Assembly (NCBI GenBank): GCA_964597535.1
Contig: CAZQYB010000006.1
Span: forward strand, 1 to 34,512
Direction of reading: 5' to 3'
DNA: 34,512 nucleotides
From: CAZQYB01 sp964597535
Lineage (GTDB): Bacteria > Planctomycetota > Phycisphaerae > Sedimentisphaerales > Anaerobacaceae
The first letter of the stretch is position 1. Every line of letters starts with the position of its first letter. Position numbers and translations under genes: made by a program. Below, in pieces: positions 25,832-32,474 of this stretch. Under the pieces are notes generated by a model. That model worked only from the letters and a program-made list of their open reading frames with translations. It had not been told where the DNA came from and searched no databases.

Positions 25832-27262
25832 GTGAAAAATCAACAAGACCAATCCTCAGAAAATGCGGACTTCCTGAAGAGCCTACCGCTCTTTGCCGCT
25901 TCAGACTCGCAGGCTGTAGCCCAAGAGAAAGCCAAACTCGCAGAGCTAAGCAGCAAAGGCTTTCTGAGTCGGTGGCGTGGATATTCTATCCTGACCGGCC
26001 CCGGCTGGCTCCAAAGCGCCCTGACCCTGGGCGGAGGTAGTGCTATGGCCTCGCTTTTTGCAGGGGCCTACCTGCAGTATAAGCTGCTCTGGGTTCAGCC
26101 GATAGCAATGCTCGTTGGTATCGTTATGCTGGGCGCAATTTCTCAGCAGACCCTTGTCACGGGTGTCCGGCCATTCCACATGATGAAACGCATTCTTCAC
26201 CCTGCTGTTGCTTGGGCCTGGGTGTTTGGTGCTCTGGTGGTGACAATCATCTGGCACTTCCCCCAATATGCGTTGGCAGCAGGTATGACCGAAGATATGC
26301 TCAATGCCTTTACCGGTTGGCGGCCTGCGTCGCGGACACCCCTGTTGATTGGAATCGGTCTGGTTTTCCTGGCCATATCTACCGCCGTCACCTGGAGCTA
26401 TGGCAAAGGCCACAAAGGAATGAGATTTTACGAACGGATGCTCAAAAGCTTCGTATGGCTGGTCATTATTGCCTTCGCTTTGGTGGTTATCCGCCGCGCA
26501 TTTGCAGGCGGTATCGAGTGGGGCAAACTATTCAGGGGATTCCTTCCGCTGGAGCTTCCCACCGACCGACGCGGTGTCTCCGTCGTAGCGGCTGCATTTA
26601 GCGCCGCAGTTGGGATTAATTCAACCTTCCTTCTTCCTTACACAATACTTGCCCGCGGCTGGGGCAAAGAACATCGCGAACTTTCCTGCTTTGACCTTAT
26701 TACCGGAACGCTGCTGCCCTTTTGTCTCGTGACGTCGCTGATAGTTATCGCCGCCGGTTGTACAATCTACCATCCGGAGGTTTTGGTATCAGGTTCGACC
26801 GCCTTGTCACCCACCACGGCAGCGGCAATGTTTGAATCGGCAGGCCTCGGCAAATTCTTTGCCCAGCTCGTTTTTGGACTCGGAATCCTTGGGATGACAC
26901 TGAGCACTATTACTGTGCATATGCTGATGTGTGGATTCGCTGTGTGCGAGATGTTTGGTGTTGAGCCGGGCGGATGGCGTTACCGACTGGCTTGTCTGAT
27001 ACCGGCGCCAGCGGTTTCGGGTGTGGTGTTTTGGAAATATATGGGGTCGTGGGTGGCAGTGCCTGCCTCAGCTATCTGTGGACTGCTTTTGCCATTCGCT
27101 TATATAATATTCTTCATTCTAAACAACAGTAAGAAATATCTTGGACAAGACAAACCGACAGGAACAAAAGCATTTGCATGGAATATCGGTATGCTCATTG
27201 CCATTTTGATATCCATAACCAGCGCATGCTACTATCTGTATTCACACATTATTAGCGGTTAG
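25832..27262 (+). CDS. Nramp-fold membrane transporter lacking metal-binding motifs (copy 1)
   Basis: A 476-residue integral membrane protein with about 11 hydrophobic segments and the Nramp (SLC11/LeuT-fold) plan. TM1 reads TGPGWLQSALTLGGGSAMAS (from residue 55). In true Nramp proteins GPG is followed eight residues later by DPGN, whose Asp and Asn bind the metal; here that place is GGGS (67-70). TM6, normally with MPH, is VGINSTFLLPY (260-270). All standard metal ligands are therefore missing. The start is GTG at 25832 with a poor ribosome site, 18 bp after the DUF6807 gene. Its place in a sugar-acid operon without any other transporter suggests import of an organic product, such as a uronate or an oligosaccharide. 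It is probably often annotated as a divalent metal transporter. Confidence 0.8.
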   Translation: MKNQQDQSSENADFLKSLPLFAASDSQAVAQEKAKLAELSSKGFLSRWRGYSILTGPGWLQSALTLGGGSAMASLFAGAYLQYKLLWVQPIAMLVGIVMLGAISQQTLVTGVRPFHMMKRILHPAVAWAWVFGALVVTIIWHFPQYALAAGMTEDMLNAFTGWRPASRTPLLIGIGLVFLAISTAVTWSYGKGHKGMRFYERMLKSFVWLVIIAFALVVIRRAFAGGIEWGKLFRGFLPLELPTDRRGVSVVAAAFSAAVGINSTFLLPYTILARGWGKEHRELSCFDLITGTLLPFCLVTSLIVIAAGCTIYHPEVLVSGSTALSPTTAAAMFESAGLGKFFAQLVFGLGILGMTLSTITVHMLMCGFAVCEMFGVEPGGWRYRLACLIPAPAVSGVVFWKYMGSWVAVPASAICGLLLPFAYIIFFILNNSKKYLGQDKPTGTKAFAWNIGMLIAILISITSACYYLYSHIISG

Positions 27263-27340
27263 AAATTGCCAGAGACCTAAAAACCTGCTATATAAATTAC
27301 TTTGTGTGTAAAGATTACCTTGCGAAGCAAATCCTTAAAT

Positions 27341-28168
27341 ATGAAAAGTAAGAAAAACAAAAACGCAGGTGAGCTTACCCGCCGCGAATTCTTGAAAAGT
27401 TCGCTTGGTCTGACAGCGTCCGCGGCCTTGGTGTGGCCTCAGACAGTTCCGTCCAGTATGTTGGCGGCCAGCGCACCAAGCAATCGCATCACCATTGGCT
27501 GCATCGGCGTGGGGCGGATGGGGCTCGGCCCCGCACCGTGGGCGGAATATACCGAGAAACGCGTTCATCCACAGGACGGCTATGGGCGGCCGGGATGGCT
27601 TCGCATCTCCGATTATTGCTGTGGAATGATTACAGGCTGGGGTTCACATCACATCGACATCGCTCAATGGGCAATGGGAACCGAATATACGGGTCCTGTG
27701 GAGGTTGAGGACTGGGCTGAATATCCAAAAGAAGGCCTGTGGGATATCCACGGCAAGTTTCGCATCGAGTATACTTACGCCGATGGAGTGAAGCTCATTT
27801 GCGAGGACAACACAAAGAACAAGCAAGGCATTCTCTTCGAAGGAACAGAAGGCTGGGTATACGTCAGACGCAGATTGATTGACGCGCAGCCGACGTCATT
27901 GTTAACATCAGTAATCCGTCCAAATGAAATTCATCTTGCCAGAAGCAACAATCATAAGCAGAATTTCCTTGAGTGCATAAAGTCGCGGTCTCAAACGGTC
28001 GCACCCGTTGAAATCGGCCATCGGTCCAACACCGTTTGTGTCTTGGGTTATATTGCAATGTTGCTTGGTCGCAAGTTGAAATGGAACCCGGGAAAGGAAC
28101 GATTTATCAACGATACAGAAGCCAATCGGTTGCTTTCCCGGCCGATGCGCAGTCCCTGGAAGCTATGA
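27341..28168 (+). pseudogene. Tat-signal Gfo/Idh/MocA oxidoreductase with internal deletion
   Basis: A 275-codon frame from ATG 27341; an upstream in-frame TTG at 27302 is less likely. A twin-arginine signal (TRREFLKSSLGL, Arg14/Arg15) leads into the first Rossmann strand ITIGCIGVGRMG (to residue 61). It then jumps directly to LGPAPWAEYTEKRVHPQDGY, a segment normally found about 150 residues later. The join near 27523 keeps the frame. The rest of the NAD-binding domain, including the E-K-P motif with the catalytic lysine, is gone, while the C-terminal domain (GMITGWGSHHIDIAQWAMGT) is complete. Family members are about 430 residues long. The product is very unlikely to bind NAD(P). It could be a pseudogene, an assembly join, or a protein with a different role. 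Confidence 0.7.
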
Positions 28169-28193
28169 TAAAATCGAAGAAAGGAGAACCCGG

Positions 28194-29375
28194 ATGAATA
28201 AGAAAACTGTTCGTACCGGCATTGTCGGCGCGGGCTTTTCCGCAACATTCCATTTTGAAGCCGTAAAGAAACTGTATGCAACCGATGCGGAAGTCGTCGG
28301 AGTTTTCTGCCGTACAAAAAAAACACGCGAAGCATTTGCGCAAGAACGCGGTATCAAGGCATTCGACAGCCTTGAGGCCTTGCTCGATGAGGTCGATGTT
28401 GTCCACGTCTGTACCCCGCCCGTCTCGCATGAACCAGTCGCGATAGCGGCCCTCGAGCGCGATAAATTCGCCATCGTAGAAAAGCCCTTAACCGGCTACT
28501 TCGGCGACGGTTCAGAAGATTTCAACGGTGAGACTTTTCCCAAACAGCAAGTGCTTGACAAGGCCTTGGCGAGTATTGAGCGGATGCTTGAAGCCGAGCA
28601 AAAAGGCAAAGGCAGAATCCTTTACGCCGAAAACTGGGTTTATTCGCCTTCAATCCAGAAGGAGCGCGAGATTATTGAAAAGACCGGAGCGCAAATCCTC
28701 TGGATGCATGGCGAGGAAGCACACTCTGGCTCACACGCAACCACCTACGGCTACTGGAAATTCTCCGGCGGCGGAGTAATGCTCAGCAAAGGCTGTCACC
28801 CCCTGACCGGGGCACTTTATCTAAAGCGCGTCGAGGGCAAGGCCCGAAACAAAAAGCCAATCCGACCCAAAACCATCTCCGCCCGCATACACGCCTTGAC
28901 CAGAATGAAAAACTTCAGGGACGAGGGACACATTCGCGCCAACTACCACGACATAGACGATTTCTCCATCATGCATCTTGTCTTCGAGGACGGCACAGTT
29001 GCCGACATCGTCGCTTCTGACATTCTTTTGGGAGGCATCCACAACTGGCTCGAGGTCTGCGCCAACAACCACCGCACAATCTGCAACATCAATCCGAACA
29101 CAGCCATGCAGACCTATAACCCCGTCGATGAGAATTTTAAGGATATATACGTCGTGGAAAAAACCGGGACCAAGCAGGGCTGGTCAACGCCTTCGCCGGA
29201 TGAGGACTGGTTCACAGGTTACCCACAGGAGATAGAGGCATTTTACCGTACCGTAGCCTATGGCGAACCCGTTGAGAGTGACGGCACCCTTGCCGCGGAT
29301 TGCATCTCTACCATCTACAGTGCATACGTCTCCGCAGAGAAGGCCGGCGCCGAAGTTCCCATAAAGGTTTTTTGA
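28194..29375 (+). CDS. Gfo/Idh/MocA-family oxidoreductase, intact
   Basis: A 393-residue cytoplasmic NAD(P)-dependent sugar or inositol dehydrogenase-like protein. TGIVGAGFSATFHFEAVKKL forms the nucleotide-binding start, VDVVHVCTPP follows, and Glu96-Lys97-Pro98 is the conserved E-K-P with the active-site lysine. GCHP at 200-203 gives the conserved histidine region. AAAGGAG lies 7 bases before the ATG, 25 bp after the broken family member. There is no signal peptide, unlike that neighbour. Members of this family oxidise or reduce hydroxyls of pyranoses and inositols, and some make 3-keto sugars during glycoside cleavage. The likely substrate is a monosaccharide from the polysaccharide handled by this cluster. 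Confidence 0.85.
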   Translation: MNKKTVRTGIVGAGFSATFHFEAVKKLYATDAEVVGVFCRTKKTREAFAQERGIKAFDSLEALLDEVDVVHVCTPPVSHEPVAIAALERDKFAIVEKPLTGYFGDGSEDFNGETFPKQQVLDKALASIERMLEAEQKGKGRILYAENWVYSPSIQKEREIIEKTGAQILWMHGEEAHSGSHATTYGYWKFSGGGVMLSKGCHPLTGALYLKRVEGKARNKKPIRPKTISARIHALTRMKNFRDEGHIRANYHDIDDFSIMHLVFEDGTVADIVASDILLGGIHNWLEVCANNHRTICNINPNTAMQTYNPVDENFKDIYVVEKTGTKQGWSTPSPDEDWFTGYPQEIEAFYRTVAYGEPVESDGTLAADCISTIYSAYVSAEKAGAEVPIKVF

Positions 29376-29430
29376 GGGCCGCGCCAGGCAAAAAAGCAGC
29401 TACTAACTCTTGTTCAACGAAAGTGCTCCT

Positions 29431-31128
29431 ATGGATATCCAAAAAGACCGCCAACTGTTAAGAGGCGCCAAAGAAAGGGGGCGACTGGCAACACTCCGGG
29501 CATATATGAAACTATCGGGGCCGGGTTGGTTGCAGAGCGCAATTACCCTTGGTGGTGGCTCCTTGGCCTCAAGCCTGTATCTGGGCGTGCTGGCAGGATT
29601 TAGCCTTATGTGGCTGCAACCGTTGGCTATGATATTGGGCATCGTTATGCTTAGCGCAATAGCGTATGTGACACTCTCAACGGGGGAACGTCCCTTTCGT
29701 GCCATCAATCAACACGTCAACCCCGTGTTGGCTTGGGGTTGGGTAATTGCGACAATGATGGCCAATTTGGTATGGTCCATGCCGCAGTTCGCGCTTGGAA
29801 CCGCGGCAATTCAGCAGAATCTATTGAAGAACATTGTTGGCCCGGAAGCGATGCCGGAGCCGTGGGGCAAGACCATTGTCGCCGCTGCAATTCTCATTGT
29901 CTGCGTTGTCGTAGTGCTCTTGTACAACAGCGGCAGTTGGGGCGTGAAACTTTTTGGAATCATCATAAAACTAATGGTGGGTATAATAGTCGTCTGCTTC
30001 TTCGGCGTTGTCGTTAAGATGACCGTCGCCGGCGTATTAGACTGGGGGCGGATTTTGCGCGGCCTCGTGCCGGACTTCCGGCTGCTTGTCGCGCCCGCAA
30101 AAACCTTTGAACCGTTTATCGCCGCCGTTGACTCCAAATATCAAGCCTTCTGGACTAACCTCATCGTTGGCCATCAGCGAGATGTTATGATCAGTGCAGC
30201 CTCCAGCGCCGTCGGCATAAACATGACATTCATGCTGCCATATTCAATGCTCAGACGCCGATGGGGCAGGGAGTTTCGCGGGATTGCTATCTTCGACCTC
30301 TCAACAGGACTGTTTATACCCTTTATTCTTGCGACCGGTTGTGTGGTTATCGCTTCAGCCGCACAATTCCATACCCGCCCCGCTGCCGGTTTTCTCGGAG
30401 AAACCGATAAAAGCGGAGTGTTGATACAGCCGGCCCAAAACCTCGTGGGCAAATACAAGTCAATTGCTGAGGCCCGCGTCAGGTATAAAGTTGGCAGCGA
30501 TGCTTTTGCAACCCTGAAAGATGAAGAGAAAGCAACATTAATTGATGCTTTGCCTACCGCCGACAAACGCCTGGCAGCGATGCTCGTCAAACGCGATGCA
30601 TTTAATCTGGCACAGTCTCTTTCACCACTGACCGGCCAAACGTTTGCACATTATGTTTTTGGAATTGGTGTTGTCGGAATGGCAGTTTCCAGCATCATTG
30701 TTCTGATGTTGATTAACGGTTTTGTTGTTTGTGAAATGCAGGGAATCGAGTCCAAAGGCTGGTCCTATCGCGTCGGCTCTCTTGCGCCCTGTATCGGCGT
30801 ACTCGGCCCATTCATCTGGACCGGCGGAAAAGCACAATTCTGGCTCGCCGTCCCAACATCTATGTTTGCTATGGTGTTGCTGCCAATTGCTTACTTTGCC
30901 TTTTATCTGCTAATGAACCAGAGAAGCTTGCTGGGTGATAGTATGCCTCGCCGAGCTAAACGCGTTACCTGGAACATCCTGATGGCAATTGCCGCCGGCC
31001 TTGCATCCTTCGGCTGTATCTGGACACTTTGGTCCAAGTTCAGATGGCTCGGAATCTCACTAATTGTCGCTTTCGTCGCGTTGGCGTTGTTTGTCCACTT
31101 CATTCGCTCCGCAAAACAAAGACCATGA
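29431..31128 (+). CDS. Nramp-fold membrane transporter lacking metal-binding motifs (copy 2)
   Basis: A 565-residue membrane protein from ATG 29431; a TTG at 29410 would add seven residues. It is a paralogue of the protein at 25832. SGPGWLQSAITLGGGSLASS (around residues 29-48) again has GGGS where Nramp has DPGN, and AVGINMTFMLPYSMLRRRWG replaces the MPH helix. It has an extra hydrophilic loop of about 60-70 residues (roughly 310-390, with TLKDEEKATLIDALPTADKR) that the first copy lacks, perhaps an extracytoplasmic substrate-facing cap. The two copies share the same lost metal site, so the change is ancestral and not random decay. Their separate positions in the cluster suggest different cargo. 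The downstream gene starts at its stop codon (ATGA overlap). Confidence 0.8.
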   Translation: MDIQKDRQLLRGAKERGRLATLRAYMKLSGPGWLQSAITLGGGSLASSLYLGVLAGFSLMWLQPLAMILGIVMLSAIAYVTLSTGERPFRAINQHVNPVLAWGWVIATMMANLVWSMPQFALGTAAIQQNLLKNIVGPEAMPEPWGKTIVAAAILIVCVVVVLLYNSGSWGVKLFGIIIKLMVGIIVVCFFGVVVKMTVAGVLDWGRILRGLVPDFRLLVAPAKTFEPFIAAVDSKYQAFWTNLIVGHQRDVMISAASSAVGINMTFMLPYSMLRRRWGREFRGIAIFDLSTGLFIPFILATGCVVIASAAQFHTRPAAGFLGETDKSGVLIQPAQNLVGKYKSIAEARVRYKVGSDAFATLKDEEKATLIDALPTADKRLAAMLVKRDAFNLAQSLSPLTGQTFAHYVFGIGVVGMAVSSIIVLMLINGFVVCEMQGIESKGWSYRVGSLAPCIGVLGPFIWTGGKAQFWLAVPTSMFAMVLLPIAYFAFYLLMNQRSLLGDSMPRRAKRVTWNILMAIAAGLASFGCIWTLWSKFRWLGISLIVAFVALALFVHFIRSAKQRP

Positions 31129-31769
31129 CCAACGAACAATGGAACAAACTCGTAGATGTTATCAACGGCAAACGGGTCAAGCCGCTGCCGGTAGGATTCA
31201 TCATCGATAGTCCTTGGCTTCCCGGCTGGGCCGGCATCTCCATAATGGACTATTTCTCTAACGAGCAGACGTGGTTCGAGACCAACCTTAAAGCTGTTCA
31301 GCGTTTCCCCGACATTGTCTTCTTACCCGGCTTCTGGGCCGAATTTGGAATGTGTGCCGAACCCTCCGCCTTTGGTGCAAAATGCACTTGGCAGAAAAAT
31401 GAATTGCCCTTCCCCGGTAAAGTAATCACCGATATCAACGATGTACATCAGCTCTCGAAGCCTAACCCAAAGACAGACGGTTTACTGCCGTCTGTTTTAA
31501 GTCGCCTGAAAAATTGCCAAGCACGAATCGAGCAGGTAGGCCACCTCATCAAATTTGCCGTATCACGTGGGCCCCTCAACGTCGCCTCGTTTCTCCTCGG
31601 CACCACAGAATTTCTCACAGCCACCCGCACTAACCCTGATGAGACTCACAGACTGCTCGGCATCGTGACTGATTTCATCATCGACTGGCTCCATCTCCAG
31701 GCCGATCATCAGTCCAGCCTGAACAGACAGGGAGACCTACGAATACACTTCGCCACAACTCCGCTGTAA
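31125..31769 (+). pseudogene. Uroporphyrinogen-decarboxylase-family protein, C-terminally truncated
   Basis: 214 codons from ATG 31125, which overlaps the transporter stop by 4 bases (ATGA). The protein resembles URO-D/methyltransferase-like TIM-barrel proteins: LPGFWAEFGMCAEPSAFGAK, PFPGKVITDINDV, FAVSRGPLNVASFLLGTTEF and DFIIDWLHLQA. Members are usually about 340-350 residues long. Here the family pattern stops at about residue 190 and an unrelated tail (HQSSLNRQGDLRIHFATTPL) leads to the stop, so the last third of the barrel is missing. No other frame downstream restores it. These proteins, common in planctomycete sugar clusters, are probably corrinoid-linked or of unknown function and not haem enzymes. 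The break lies about 190 bp from the tRNA-Arg gene. Confidence 0.65.
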
Positions 31770-31907
31770 ACCTAACTGCTCACACACGGTATAAAGCCCT
31801 ATTAAAAAAATCGTCGATTTTCACTTCGCCATTTACTCCGCCATTACTCCGCCATTTTATTGCATTGATTTGCAGCGCATTGCAAAAATAGAGGGAAATA
31901 TAAAACA
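31770..31907. other. Short repeat-bearing spacer next to the tRNA
   Basis: Between the truncated URO-D-like gene and the terminator, the sequence carries near-repeats of ACTCCGCCATT (around 31827-31860) and the related pair GCATTGATTTGCA / GCGCATTGCA. No gene is supported. The position beside a tRNA 3' end and a truncated gene fits the scar of an integration or excision event, but no copy of the tRNA end was found here. Confidence 0.35.
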
Positions 31908-31946
31908 CAAAAAAACGGCTGTTTCACGTTGGAAACGCCGTTTTTA
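31908..31946. terminator. Bidirectional Rho-independent terminator
   Basis: ACGGC-T-GTTTC (31915-31925) pairs with GAAAC-GCCGT (31932-31941) around a 6-base loop, with one bulged T. It is flanked by an A-run on the left and TTTTT (31941-31945) on the right. Read on the minus strand the stem is followed by seven Ts, which fits the end of the tRNA-Arg transcript. Read on the plus strand it could end the carbohydrate operon. Confidence 0.75.
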
Positions 31947-31961
31947 GGGGTAAAAAACAAA

Positions 31962-32035
31962 CACGCCCGGCAGGACTCGAACCTGCGACCTACGGATTAG
32001 AAATCCGTTGCTCTGTCCGGCTGAGCTACGGGCGC
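31962..32035 (-). tRNA. tRNA-Arg (anticodon TCT)
   Basis: A 74-base cloverleaf on the minus strand. The acceptor GCGCCCG pairs with CGGGCGT (one G-U pair). The D-arm is GTAGCTCAGCCGGACAGAGC, the anticodon stem-loop is ACGGATTTCTAATCCGT with TCT in the loop, and the T-arm is CGCAGGTTCGAGTCCTGCG-like with the invariant GTTCGA. CCA is not encoded. It reads AGA codons. A terminator follows at 31908-31946. tRNA genes of this type are common integration sites, which fits the gene truncated just beyond its 3' end. Confidence 0.93.
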
Positions 32036-32474
32036 AACTACACAAATAATAAAATCAGAGGCGACAACCTCATCAGGACTACAATTAGTCCGAGGCGCTC
32101 CAAAAATACTGCCAAACGTAAATTACTGCCGAGGTACTGATTTTGCAAGAAAATTAAAGCCAATCGCATCGGCACTTATCAAATCAATATCATAAATTCC
32201 TTACCGCGGCTCATTGCCCAACAATAAGCTGCTGACAATAGCTGTAAGAAATATCAAACCCCCATAAATGAACATTTTGTGTCGAACAGGAAACACCGAA
32301 GTGAGAGTATGGCTGAATGACTGCCAAATTGGCACATAGGCAAGAGGGCAAGAAACCTATAACTACTTGTTATTGCTACAATTAGAATTTTAGGTTGTTT
32401 GGGCACGCCGTTTGCCTTTTACTTAATTGAAGCTTAAAGTATAGCCGATAATCGGAATTTTAAGGAATCAGGTT
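32036..32474. other. Intergenic region between tRNA-Arg and clpB
   Basis: A 439-bp region with no supported gene. It holds GGACTA-CAAT-TAGTCC (32076-32091), upstream of the tRNA on its strand, and CCGAT-A-ATCGG (32445-32455) just before the clpB ribosome site AAGGAA. A possible -10 (TATAGC, 32440-32445) lacks a good -35. I found no CIRCE element and no convincing sigma32 promoter, so heat-shock control cannot be read from the sequence. Confidence 0.45.
32322..32334. promoter_or_regulatory. 13-bp palindrome, possible operator upstream of clpB
   Basis: TGCCAA-A-TTGGCA is a perfect palindrome with 6-bp arms around one base, about 140 bp upstream of the clpB start. It has the shape of a dimeric repressor site, but it is single, and no regulator is encoded nearby. 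Confidence 0.25.

Noticed and set aside
25832..27262. Annotation as an ordinary Mn/Fe Nramp transporter
   Set aside because: The DPGN and MPH positions that define metal transport are replaced, so only the fold, not the function, can be transferred.
32036..32474. CIRCE or sigma32 heat-shock promoter for clpB
   Set aside because: No TTAGCACTC/GAGTGCTAA pair and no convincing sigma32 boxes were found. The palindromes present are of other types.
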